64,000 nt of DNA, taken from Paracidovorax avenae. GTDB taxonomy: Bacteria; Pseudomonadota; Gammaproteobacteria; Burkholderiales; Burkholderiaceae_C. Below the pieces are notes generated by a model. The model made no database searches, was not told the origin of the DNA, and worked only from the letters and a program-made list of their open reading frames with translations. Within the stretch, counting starts at the first letter, position 1; each line of letters opens with the position of its first letter. The stretch spans positions 5,429,501-5,493,500 of the forward strand of contig NZ_CP156079.1 in NCBI RefSeq assembly GCF_040892545.1. The letters run 5' to 3'. Below are positions 9,401 to 18,056 of the stretch, one piece after another. Both the position numbers and the translations under genes were made by a program.

Positions 9401-10680
9401 CGGACCACGAATTCAATGTTGGCAATGGGTCGGCGGGCATCGGGCTGCGGTTCGATTTGCGCCTGGCAGCAGGCGGCAGCACCTCCACGTCCCAGGGCGT
9501 GAGCCTGCGCATGCAGAGAACGGCCGGCCATGAAGACACCCTGCGGCGCCACTTCGCGGATGTGCTCGTTAACCTCGCGCTGGCTGGCAACGCCCCCCCG
9601 GACAATGGTGCCGAAGCGGATGTGCTGGCGTCCCTGCTGGAACAGCATCCCGCCCTGATCGTGGCCGAGGTGACCAGCACCAGACACAGCCGCGCATCCT
9701 CGATGGCCGCAGGCGCCAGCGCGACGGCACGCTTCCGTGGAGGCGAGGAACAATCGGCCGACGTACGCAAGGCGACCCGGCGGGCCGTCGGGGTGGGAGT
9801 GCATGCGGGCATCGGAGCCACCGGCCAGCGCTCGCGCTCCGTCCGAACGGAAAGCCGCTCGGGGCTCAATGTGGAGGAATACCAGCTATCCGCACAGCAC
9901 CGCGTCAATGCGCATGTGGGTGCGGGCGCCTCCCTGGGACTCGTGCCCGCCTCCCTGCACGACCCGCGAAAGGCCGCACAGGTGCGCGGGGCCGCGTTGG
10001 GTATCCAGAAGCAGCTCATCTATGGCGGCGTCGCAACCACCTTGCGTATGACGACGCGCAACGGCGAAACCTGGGCAGACCAGACCCAGATGATCCGGCA
10101 GTTCGAAAGCCTGGACGACTTCCTGGCGGAACTCCAGCCGCGGCAGCACGAGTTCGTGGCAGCAATGGCCGCCCGCGACAGCCGGCCTGGCGCGGAAGAC
10201 GCCGAGAAGACCGGCCGCGCCTGGCTGCGGTTGCAGGACACCCTGGAACAGGCAGCGGCGGCCAGCGCACCGGGCATGACATTCTCGGTCGTGTGCAAGC
10301 TGCGCCCCGAAGCCGCCGACGCCTACGACAAGCTGAAGGGCCTGGCCCAGAACGCCGTCGAGGCAAACGACGAGGACAAAGCGGACGGCTATCGCGAGAA
10401 GATCCGGATGCTGCTGGACAGCCACGATGCCTGGGTCGCCAACAATCTGCAATTCAAGTCGAAAGCCAAGGAAGAAGCATCGCAGAGCGCCGTGCTCGGC
10501 GTGCTCCAGGCCAAGGCAGCCAGCCAGACCACCCGGCTGCACGAATTCCTGCCGGCGGGCGCTCAGCAGGTGGGCCGCACACCGCAACAGCATGCCGCGG
10601 TTCCGCGCGACCACTCCGGGCGATGGACACCCCGGCTTTCGCCAGCGGACGTCGCGGACGCTCCGGACACGACGAAGTAG
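6442..10680 (+). CDS. Candidate type III secreted effector, 1412 aa, with barrel-like C-terminal region
   Basis: A very large soluble protein (1412 aa) with no signal peptide and no long hydrophobic segment. The first ~50 residues are rich in Ser, Pro, Thr and Ala (for example LPAPSSREPATPATE), as in type III secretion signals. Residues 1 to about 900 are mostly helical with many Ala/Leu/Arg. Residues about 925-1210 switch to glycine-rich alternating polar/hydrophobic strands (LGLGLGREHSMNLSML, DIGLKVGLRGGLGHADHEF, GIGLRFDLRLAAGG, AVGVGVHAGIGATGQRS), a pattern expected for an antiparallel beta barrel. The last ~200 residues are charged helices. A WxxxE motif occurs at W76-E80. A PIP-like box lies upstream. 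Large effectors with barrel regions include the AvrE/DspE superfamily and, in Ralstonia and Acidovorax, AWR/RipA proteins; I could not confirm membership (no AWR triad is present). The GGCCCCC leader at 6433-6441 is a poor ribosome-binding site. The gene stands alone, between unrelated operons. Exact family unknown. Confidence 0.7.
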   Translation: MTAIGAAENRLPAPSSREPATPATECAPSVERQGAKLQRHAGLTPHGATGAAAIYTTANMAPRSAKGLFARLQNQWKAGETAVHSSLGPIARDSRTQHPVNRLNQICAPRFDGGASVPLSHANSAGLTEAVQQAIGELQAAAGQPAGSGNPFETTGMAGKAANWARQALFTLAMGKGPANVPAEALAMLYRHQGFQTRGEPGEGKPPVVLDHLRNVANAEKAGAVIHIARQAKLADGEIVDLQGPLQQLATAKEAAGKQAMDSANAANAETVKRLLDSVPPALRPRLQAACDILIAALNHGHAVPDTLAVELLADTARLTFAQDPEGLVTAMEDLSRSHPAGLIGMVGQAFQPSALEHHAPPAAPALQLACAVARAPGGHRMLARMTCPPASAAQQTALQVAMEAIVELQASRSKPTGTTVSGIEWLRAAVSHAERAVNPESSPAVPDHEARQQLVAFRGVQNGFMTNEPGSSYDRVRQRLQKFGDGALDQTSRRNARAASGPSGRFQNWMSGGLPKAMARSSSGMEGLLPSALPALSSWLPGTRPTMWRKSVMRNMTTAASSNGMLPHRGEAVEALHRSAADIRAHLQARADAHLSAPEKLMLALLEQLGLGSGPDAPPPPQRTLKHLDKAFFQQVEARLDKEGLAGLPAGLRTDWLALRDTHPNAGHLLRLLCEHVDLRNLANGTAPSPMASTQTARGLRTDTIAHAAIASFADIAVSAQSAAGEGSKAEALSRLMQATASALAAVTPPAALRALRIETFEAVERQLTLDWLAILPEGKRPSWEEAREQVMDAWPDAVQGAWAAMKNSGGDAGRLMRALADAAVSAAWPLPRTEAGSGPGSATAPARAVADAVTRAAPALQLLQDDVHVNRFEMAVSDMVTLFNDLRGPADAAEVMKSLAQRISLGEQIKSGDARTARLDLGKAVSLSTSTPELLGPMLGLGLGREHSMNLSMLGAAMQVQISTADSRSADIGLKVGLRGGLGHADHEFNVGNGSAGIGLRFDLRLAAGGSTSTSQGVSLRMQRTAGHEDTLRRHFADVLVNLALAGNAPPDNGAEADVLASLLEQHPALIVAEVTSTRHSRASSMAAGASATARFRGGEEQSADVRKATRRAVGVGVHAGIGATGQRSRSVRTESRSGLNVEEYQLSAQHRVNAHVGAGASLGLVPASLHDPRKAAQVRGAALGIQKQLIYGGVATTLRMTTRNGETWADQTQMIRQFESLDDFLAELQPRQHEFVAAMAARDSRPGAEDAEKTGRAWLRLQDTLEQAAAASAPGMTFSVVCKLRPEAADAYDKLKGLAQNAVEANDEDKADGYREKIRMLLDSHDAWVANNLQFKSKAKEEASQSAVLGVLQAKAASQTTRLHEFLPAGAQQVGRTPQQHAAVPRDHSGRWTPRLSPADVADAPDTTK

Positions 10681-10903
10681 CCGGCCCATACACCCGAGGC
10701 CGGCGCCGAGGGCATTGCCCGGTACCGCGCCTCCTGCCGCGGAGACTCCTGCCGAAAAGCCTGCCGTGAATGGCGCGGGCGCCTCCCGCTCCGTCTCGGG
10801 CGGAAGGCGCGGAAAGCGGAAGGGAAAGAAGCGAACAGCCGCCGATTCCCCCCATTCCACCGGCATTCAGCCAACCCCGTGCGCCGATAATGGGCTACCC
10901 GCC

Positions 10904-12115
10904 ATGAACCTCGTTGCGCTGAACATCGACACGATCCCCCTCGGGCACCCGCTGCCCTTCGTGCTCCGGGGTGCCAGCGGGGTGCTGCTCGCGCAGCGGG
11001 GCTACGTGATCCGCAACCGCGAAGAGCTGGACCTGATGGTGGCGCGCGGCCTGAGCCTGTGCGTGGACACCGACGAATCGGGCGACAGCCACCGCGCCTA
11101 CCTCGCCCAGTTGCAGAAGATGCTGCTCACGGACACCTCCCTGGGCCAGATCGCCGCGATGAAGATCACCGCGGGCGCGTCGGCCTCGCGGGAGAAGGCG
11201 AACGCGGGCAACGGTCCGCCGGACTGGCCCGAACTGCAACTGCGCGCCACCCAGCTGCTGCGGGCACCTCCGCCGGCAGCGGAATTCAGCGAACGCTTCG
11301 AGGCGCTGCACGGCGAACTCGCCCGCCACTGCACGGCCACGCCCGACGCGACCCTGCTCGCGCTCGTCTATCTGTCGGGCCAGGAAACGCAGCAGTACAG
11401 CGGCACGCATGCCCTGCTGGTGGCCAGCGTGTGCATGATCGTGGCCGCCGAGCACCTGCGCTGGCCGGTGCCCAAGGTCCTGCAGCTGGGGCGCGCAGCG
11501 TTGTCGATGAACATCGCCATGACCACGCTGCAGGACCAGCTCGCCGTCCAGACCCAGCCGCTGACCGCCTTGCAACTGGCCGACATCGAAACCCATGCCG
11601 CACGCTCCGAGGCGCTGCTCCGGCAGCTCGGCGTGGACGACCCGGTCTGGCTGGAAGCCGTGCGCACCCACCACCACCGCGCCCCCGGGCCCCTTGCGGG
11701 CAAGAGCGAAGCCCAGCAGATGGCCCGCCTCATCCAGCGGGCCGACATCTTCGGTGCCCGCCTGGCACCGCGCGCCTCGCGGGCGCCCATGCCCGTCACC
11801 GCCGCCATGCAGGCCACCTATTACGACGAGGCCCACCAGGTCGATGAAGCAGGTTCGGCCCTCGTCAAAGCCCTGGGCGTGTATCCGCCCGGAGCCTTCG
11901 TGCGCCTGGCCAGCCAGGAAGTCGCCGTGGTGCTGCGCCGCGGCGCCAGCGCCACCACGCCGCGCGTGGCCGTCGTGCTCAACCGCAGCGGCATGCCGAC
12001 GGGCGAGCCGATTCCGCGGGACACGGCCCAGCCGGCCTGGAAGATCACGGGCGCCGTGGCACTGCGCGACGTGCGGGTACAGCTGCCGCTCGCGCGCCTT
12101 CTCGCGCTCGTTTGA
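10904..12115 (+). CDS. HD-domain protein with degenerate HD-GYP-type catalytic motifs
   Basis: 403 residues from the ATG at 10904; upstream in-frame codons belong to the 3' end of the previous gene and lack a plausible start. The N-terminal ~60 residues resemble the domain preceding many HD-GYP phosphodiesterases (PLPFVLRGASGVLLAQRGYV). The central region aligns with an HD-type fold: a histidine survives in GTHALLVASV (H169) and a His cluster in RTHHHRAPG (about 256), where HD-GYP proteins have HHE. However, the HD metal-binding pair expected in GLLHDIGK is replaced by ALSMNIAM (about 200-206), and no GYP motif is present. So it is likely inactive against c-di-GMP and may act as a binding or regulatory protein. 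A GATAAT -10-like box (10886-10891) lies just upstream. Neighbour relationships give no further clue. Confidence 0.6.
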   Translation: MNLVALNIDTIPLGHPLPFVLRGASGVLLAQRGYVIRNREELDLMVARGLSLCVDTDESGDSHRAYLAQLQKMLLTDTSLGQIAAMKITAGASASREKANAGNGPPDWPELQLRATQLLRAPPPAAEFSERFEALHGELARHCTATPDATLLALVYLSGQETQQYSGTHALLVASVCMIVAAEHLRWPVPKVLQLGRAALSMNIAMTTLQDQLAVQTQPLTALQLADIETHAARSEALLRQLGVDDPVWLEAVRTHHHRAPGPLAGKSEAQQMARLIQRADIFGARLAPRASRAPMPVTAAMQATYYDEAHQVDEAGSALVKALGVYPPGAFVRLASQEVAVVLRRGASATTPRVAVVLNRSGMPTGEPIPRDTAQPAWKITGAVALRDVRVQLPLARLLALV

Positions 12116-12207
12116 GCAAAGCCCCGCTTGCCCCGCGGGCGGCTCTGGACTACCGTCGCGGTCGGCCACGCCCCGGCCACCAGGACGTTGAACTCGGGAG
12201 AACCACC

Positions 12208-12807
12208 ATGCCCCGCCTGACCGCCCCGCTGATCCTCGCACTCGCGGCATCCTCCGCAGTGCTGCCCGCAGCCGCGCAATCCACGCCCGCCGCCCCGGCA
12301 GAGCCCGCGAAACCGGCCCCGGCATGCCCCGCCACCCTGCGCCACACCATGCCCCGCCTGCAGGACGAAGCACCCCAGGATCTGTGCCAATACAGGGGCC
12401 AGGTGCTGCTGGTAGTCAACACCGCCAGTTACTGCGGATTCACCGGGCAATACGAGGGACTGGAGGCGCTGCACGCCCGTTACAAGACGCAAGGTTTCGC
12501 AGTGCTGGGCTTTCCGTCGAACGATTTCGCCCAGGAAACCGGCAGCAATGCGCAAATCGCTGACTTCTGCAGCAACACTTTCGGCGTGCGCTTTCCCATG
12601 TTCGCCAAGAGCAGCGTCAAGGGCGGCGGCGCCTCGCCGTTCTATCGCGAACTCGCTGCACAAGCGGGAGAGGCGCCGCGCTGGAACTTCCACAAGTACC
12701 TGCTCGACAGGAAAGGCAGGGTGGTGGCGAGCTTCGGCAGTTCCGTCGCCCCGGACGACCCAAAAATCGTCCGCGCGGTCGAGCAGCAGCTGAAGCTTTT
12801 TCGCTAA
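12208..12807 (+). CDS. Glutathione peroxidase, exported form
   Basis: 199 residues. The N-terminus is a cleavable signal peptide (PRLTAPLILALAASSAVLPAAAQ) followed by an Ala/Pro linker, so the enzyme acts in the periplasm, unlike the usual cytoplasmic BtuE type. The catalytic segment NTASYCGFTGQYEGLEALH carries the peroxidatic cysteine (C76); GFPSNDFAQETGS and WNFHKYLLDRKG (W159, N160) supply the remaining parts of the Cys-Gln-Trp-Asn site. It reduces hydrogen or lipid peroxides, in bacteria generally with thioredoxin-like or glutathione donors. The start at 12208 is preceded by CGGGAG, a good ribosome-binding site; an open extension to 12112 would hide the signal peptide. Its stop overlaps the perfect PIP box at 12800. 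Confidence 0.9.
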   Translation: MPRLTAPLILALAASSAVLPAAAQSTPAAPAEPAKPAPACPATLRHTMPRLQDEAPQDLCQYRGQVLLVVNTASYCGFTGQYEGLEALHARYKTQGFAVLGFPSNDFAQETGSNAQIADFCSNTFGVRFPMFAKSSVKGGGASPFYRELAAQAGEAPRWNFHKYLLDRKGRVVASFGSSVAPDDPKIVRAVEQQLKLFR

Positions 12808-12824
12808 ATTGCAACGTTTTTCGG
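12800..12824 (+). promoter_or_regulatory. Perfect PIP box (putative HrpX operator) with no annotated gene downstream
   Basis: TTCGC (12800-12804), exactly 15 bases, then TTCGG (12820-12824): a complete match to TTCGB-N15-TTCGB on the + strand. A YANNNT-type -10 candidate, TACATT, lies at 12851-12856, 26 bp after the box (the consensus distance is 30-32). No long + strand gene follows; downstream there is only a 45-codon ORF, an RNA-like structured segment and a terminator before a convergent gene. By simple base-frequency reasoning about one perfect PIP match is expected by chance in 64 kb over both strands, so the match alone is not proof. Confidence 0.45.
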
Positions 12825-12861
12825 TGTCATATTCCGAACAACGGAAAGCTTACATTTTTTG

Positions 12862-12999
12862 ATGTTTTTGGAGCCTCGAACGCTGGAACTTTGCCGGATT
12901 GGCACTAATCTATCGCCCGTGGACAAGTTAACTACGCTTGTCCTCCATGTTGAGTTTTCCAGTTTCTCGTTGCGAAGCCTTTCGGACCTGTCCGACTGA
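12862..12999 (+). CDS. Possible 45-aa small protein downstream of the PIP box
   Basis: An ATG at 12862 opens 45 codons ending at TGA 12997-12999 (begins MFLEPRTLELCRIGTNL). It begins 37 bp after the perfect PIP box and 5 bp after the TACATT -10 candidate, so it would be leaderless or nearly so; a GGAA at 12842-12845 is too far upstream to act as a ribosome-binding site. The sequence shows no signal peptide, membrane helix or motif I recognise. Base composition is less GC-rich than neighbouring genes. It overlaps the candidate sRNA, and I rate the RNA explanation as somewhat likelier. Reported because short HrpX-controlled ORFs are easily missed. Confidence 0.2.
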   Translation: MFLEPRTLELCRIGTNLSPVDKLTTLVLHVEFSSFSLRSLSDLSD

Positions 13000-13063
13000 A
13001 ATCCTGAAGCGCTTCTCCTCCCTCCCTCTCTAATTCGTTTCGGGACGCTTCGCAACTTTTTTT
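12865..13063 (+). ncRNA. Candidate small RNA with CU-rich loop and T-run end
   Basis: Start is inferred from the PIP box and TACATT element; the end is the T-run at 13057-13063. Within it, GGACAAG (12921-12927) and CTTGTCC (12937-12943) form a perfect 7-bp hairpin. GTTGCGAAGC (12969-12978) pairs perfectly with GCTTCGCAAC (13047-13056), a 10-bp stem followed at once by seven Ts. The enclosed segment contains TCGGAC/GTCCGA and the self-complementary GAAGCGCTTC (13006-13015), then a long pyrimidine tract (CTCCTCCCTCCCTCTCT, 13016-13032) that is complementary to Shine-Dalgarno sequences. That combination resembles known regulatory sRNAs with exposed C/U-rich loops. It is not a family I can name. 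Confidence 0.4.
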
Positions 13064-13077
13064 ATTCCGGCCGCAAA

Positions 13078-13108
13078 AAAAGCGCGCAACCGCAAGGTGC
13101 GCGCTTTT
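13078..13108. terminator. Bidirectional intrinsic terminator between + and - strand units
   Basis: AAAAGCGCGCA (13078-13088) and TGCGCGCTTTT (13098-13108) are perfect reverse complements with a 9-nt loop, giving a GC-rich stem with A-tract on one side and T-tract on the other. It can end the rightward gpx/sRNA transcripts and the leftward GST transcript that stops at 13157. Confidence 0.85.
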
Positions 13109-13156
13109 GGCTTTCTGGGGGCTCCTCTGCAGGCTCCTGGCAGCCCGGCAGAGGGT

Positions 13157-15290
<2,134 letters not shown>

Positions 15291-15292
15291 GC

Positions 15293-15853
15293 ATGGCCAT
15301 CAAGTCCACCATCTTCAAGGCGAACCTCGCGATCGCCGACATCGACCACGGCTACTACGCCGACCACGCCCTGACCCTGGCCCGCCACCCCAGCGAGACC
15401 GACGAGCGCATGATGGTCCGGCTGGCGGCGCTGGCGCTCAACGCCTGGCAGCTGCAGGCCATGTGCCAGGGGGACGGCACGCTGGCCTTCGGCGCCGGCC
15501 TCTCGGATCCGGACGATCCGGACGTGTCCATCACCGACTTCACGGGCCGCAAGCGCCTGTGGATCGAAGTCGGCCAGCCCGAGGACAAGCCGCTGGCCAA
15601 GGCCTCCTCCAAGGCGGATGCGGTGCTGGTCTATTGCTTCCACCATGCGGCCGAGGTCTGGTGGAGGGGCATCGAGGGCAAGCTCTCGCGGCAGGACAGG
15701 TTGCAGGTCTGGCGCCTGCCCACCGAGGCATCGCAACAGCTGGCGTCCCTGGCCGAGCGCAGCATGCAATTGCAGGCCACGGTGCAGGAAGGTGGCCTCA
15801 CGCTGAGCAGCGGCCTGGGCAGCGTCCACCTGGAGCCCATCCGCTGGAAATGA
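15293..15853 (+). CDS. yaeQ: YaeQ family protein
   Basis: 186 residues starting MAIKSTIFKANLAIADIDHG, with the family's YADHALTLARHPSETDERMM, WIEVGQPEDKPLAKA and VYCFHHAAEVWW blocks along the whole length. YaeQ proteins adopt a PD-(D/E)XK nuclease-like fold; the D/E and K in IEVGQPEDKPLAKA fit that core, although the E. coli and Salmonella proteins have been discussed mainly as suppressors of RfaH loss, and their molecular function is not settled. It begins two bases after purB ends, so it is in the same transcript. Confidence 0.9.
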   Translation: MAIKSTIFKANLAIADIDHGYYADHALTLARHPSETDERMMVRLAALALNAWQLQAMCQGDGTLAFGAGLSDPDDPDVSITDFTGRKRLWIEVGQPEDKPLAKASSKADAVLVYCFHHAAEVWWRGIEGKLSRQDRLQVWRLPTEASQQLASLAERSMQLQATVQEGGLTLSSGLGSVHLEPIRWK

Positions 15854-15881
15854 GCACGGGCCCCGAGGGCCCCGGCGGCGT

Positions 15882-16199
15882 TCAGCGCCCGTCGGCCGCG
15901 GGCATGAACGCACCGCAGTTCCAGCACTGCTCGAACCCACCCTCGACCCATTCCCCGCAGCCGGCGCAGTGCCAGCGCCGCTGGGGCAGGTCCGCCAGCG
16001 CCTGCAGCAGGCGCCGGGCCTGCGGCGCATGCTCTGCGTGCTCCAGCCAGATTTCCGGCAGGCACTGGTCCGGTGGCAGCTGGCCGGCCGCCGCCAGCAG
16101 ATGCTGGCGCTGCACCGTGGCCGGCATGCCGCCCTCGCTCAGCAGATCGGCCCAAAGCGTGGCGATGACGATGTTCGGAGCCTGGGTCAAGCGCAGCAT
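15882..16199 (-). CDS. DUF2007-type small protein with C-terminal zinc ribbon
   Basis: 105 residues. The first ~70 residues match the DUF2007 'putative signal transducing protein' pattern (MLRLTQAPNIVIATLWADLL, then GGMPATVQRQHLLAAAGQLP), a small ferredoxin-like fold of unknown function. The end holds two Cys pairs, CAGC and CWNC, separated by 11 residues, which should bind one zinc. The two modules together are common in betaproteobacteria. It is convergent with yaeQ, and lies just downstream of another small cysteine-rich gene on the same strand. Function not established. Confidence 0.75.
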   Translation of the reverse strand: MLRLTQAPNIVIATLWADLLSEGGMPATVQRQHLLAAAGQLPPDQCLPEIWLEHAEHAPQARRLLQALADLPQRRWHCAGCGEWVEGGFEQCWNCGAFMPAADGR

Positions 16200-16248
16200 G
16201 CGGCCAGCTTAGGCGCTTCCGGGGCGCCTGTCACGTGGCGCGCAGCGG

Positions 16249-16689
16249 CTACCGGGCGGGGCGTGCGGCATCCGGCGCCTGCGGCCCCTCCGCGGCCCGC
16301 TCCGCATAGCGGTTGAAGCGCCAGGCCGTGTTCTCGATGGTGATGCGCCGCCACACGACACGCTTTTCGGCCGGTCCCATCGCCAGCCAGTGCTGCACTT
16401 CGGCGAAGCTGCGTCCACACCCCTTGCAATGGTCGTCGCCCTGGCTGGTCGAGCAAATGGCGATGCAGGGCGTGTCGGGCGTCGTCTCGTACCACGCCAG
16501 CCAGGCCGCCATGGCATCGGCGGGCAGCAAGGCCTCCTCCACCTCGTCCACCCGCGCGTAGACCATGCGGGCATACACCTCCGCGAGCGCCTGGAGTTCG
16601 GGTGCCAGCGCCAGCCCCGCGCCCGCCGGCGCACGGGCGCGCCAATGGTTGATGGCGGATTCGATATCGGTGATGTGCAGGGCGGCCAT
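16249..16689 (-). CDS. DUF3717/DUF1289-type small cysteine-motif protein
   Basis: 146 residues from the ATG at 16689; a start 18 bp upstream (16707) is possible but adds only MFFRVS. The N-terminal half (ALHITDIESAINHWRAR) matches DUF3717. The C-terminal half has the DUF1289 pattern PCIAICSTSQGDDHCKGCGR with four cysteines followed by W and R-rich residues (VVWRRI), suggesting a metal or Fe-S centre. Both are families without assigned function. It precedes the DUF2007 gene on the same strand, 49 bp apart, probably as one transcript. Confidence 0.75.
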   Translation of the reverse strand: MAALHITDIESAINHWRARAPAGAGLALAPELQALAEVYARMVYARVDEVEEALLPADAMAAWLAWYETTPDTPCIAICSTSQGDDHCKGCGRSFAEVQHWLAMGPAEKRVVWRRITIENTAWRFNRYAERAAEGPQAPDAARPAR

Positions 16690-16925
16690 GGACACGCGGA
16701 AAAACACGCGGGAAAAAGGCGGCCGATCTTACCCGCGGCGCCCGCTGGCAGCGCCGGCCGGTCGCGATGGGCCCGCGGACTCTCCGGGTTCACCCCAATG
16801 CTCATGAAAACATAGCAAACAGATCAATGCCATCCGGTGTCTGCGGCAACTTCCGCTCAAGGCACGCGGCCAGTGGACCGCACATCCGCCTTGCCGCGTT
16901 GCGCAGGGCTGTGTTCCAATGCAGG

Positions 16926-17103
16926 CTTCGAGGGGGAGTAGCTCCCGGTCCCGGCGCGAAGGCACGTCCCGAGCCGCCGGCACTGTCGGTCATGTCGTCA
17001 ATACGAAGCCGCGAGGCTTCCGGCATTTCCGGGTCCTGGCGGAGCCGCGCGGCGCGCCGACCGAGCAAGACCTTTGAAAGGCCCGTCCACGGGCCGTTCA
17101 AGG
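16926..17103 (+). promoter_or_regulatory. yybP-ykoY-type manganese riboswitch in the TerC gene leader
   Basis: The gene-free stretch 16690-17250 contains the conserved 5' element GGGGAGTAGC (16933-16942), the GTCGTCAATACG internal segment (16994-17005) and the 3' element GACCGAGCAAGACC (17059-17072). These are the diagnostic parts of the yybP-ykoY aptamer, which binds Mn2+ and commonly precedes TerC/Alx and MntP genes. CTTCGAGG (16926-16933) can pair with CCTTTGAAAG (17071-17080), with wobbles, as P1. The same 3' strand CCTTTGAA can instead pair with TTCAAGG (17097-17103) around the strong hairpin GGCCCG-TCCA-CGGGCC (17080-17095). No T-run follows, so control is probably translational or Rho-linked. 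The remainder of the leader (17104-17250) and the stretch 16690-16925 show no gene I can support. Confidence 0.85.
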
Positions 17104-17250
17104 CCATGCACTCCCCGGCATGGGCGCCCACCGCGGCGCACAGCCCTCCAGCTTCCTTGACGGCCCCGGAGCGGGCCTGAACGTCTGTGGAATCGCCGGC
17201 ACTGCCCACAGGTGCCGCGCGGCCTATCGCCAAATGACAACGAGGAACCT

Positions 17251-17976
17251 ATGGAATTTTTGACATCGCCCGAGTTCTGGGTCGCGCTGGGGCAGATCAT
17301 CATCATCGACATCCTGCTGGGTGGCGACAACGCGGTGGTGATCGCCCTGGCCTGCCGCAAGCTGCCGCCCGCGCAGCGCACCAAGGGCATCATCTGGGGC
17401 ACCGCCGGCGCCATCGTGCTGCGCGTCATTCTCATCGCCTTCGCGATGACGCTGCTGAACCTGCCGTTCCTGAAATTCGTCGGCGCCATCCTGCTGGTGT
17501 GGATCGGCATCAAGCTGCTGGCTCCCGACGAGGACGGCCACGGCGACGTGGCCGGCAGCGACAAGCTCTTCGCAGCCATCAAGACCATCATCGTCGCCGA
17601 CCTGGTGATGAGCGTGGACAACGTGATCGCCATCGCCGGCGCCGCCCAGAACGCGGGCGACCATTCGCTGCTGCTGGTGGTGCTGGGCCTGCTGATCTCG
17701 ATCCCCATCATCGTCTGGGGCAGCCAGCTGGTCATCAAGCTCATGGAGCGCTTCCCGTTCATCATCGTGGCCGGCGGCATGCTGCTCGGCTGGATCGCCG
17801 GGGGCATGCTGGTCACCGACCCGGCCCTGGCCAATCCCGACCGCTGGCAGTGGATGCTCAAGCTGCCGCAAAGCGACATCGTGAAGTATGGTGCCAGCGT
17901 GGCCGGCGCCCTGCTCGTGCTGATCGTGGGCAAGGCGATTGCCTCGCGCCGCACGGTGGCCGTCTCCCACGGCTGA
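17251..17976 (+). CDS. TerC family integral membrane protein under Mn riboswitch control
   Basis: 241 residues with about seven to eight hydrophobic helices. The family's acidic membrane motifs are present: LLGGDNAVVIALACRKL in helix 2 and VMSVDNVIAIAGAAQN in the second half. Members such as Alx and MntP-like TerC proteins export Mn2+ or handle metals during secretion. The ATG follows CGAGGAACCT, a good ribosome-binding site, and an earlier in-frame start at 17212 is inside the leader. The upstream manganese riboswitch predicts induction by Mn2+ and a role in manganese homeostasis. A second TerC gene (30802-31488) lacks the riboswitch. Confidence 0.9.
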   Translation: MEFLTSPEFWVALGQIIIIDILLGGDNAVVIALACRKLPPAQRTKGIIWGTAGAIVLRVILIAFAMTLLNLPFLKFVGAILLVWIGIKLLAPDEDGHGDVAGSDKLFAAIKTIIVADLVMSVDNVIAIAGAAQNAGDHSLLLVVLGLLISIPIIVWGSQLVIKLMERFPFIIVAGGMLLGWIAGGMLVTDPALANPDRWQWMLKLPQSDIVKYGASVAGALLVLIVGKAIASRRTVAVSHG

Positions 17977-18056
17977 TTCACCTTGGGGCCCGGTGAACTC
18001 CGGGCCCGCCAGCGACTCGACCCTTCCGTCACCAACGCCCCCCACAGGAGAGCCCC

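Noticed and set aside
6442..10680. Assignment of the giant protein to the AWR/RipA family
   Set aside because: The AWR triad is absent and I could not align the sequence from memory, so I left it unnamed.
16802..17233. Open frames of up to 143 codons on both strands in the TerC leader
   Set aside because: The sequence is explained by the riboswitch; the frames have shadow-like composition, no ribosome-binding site and no motif.
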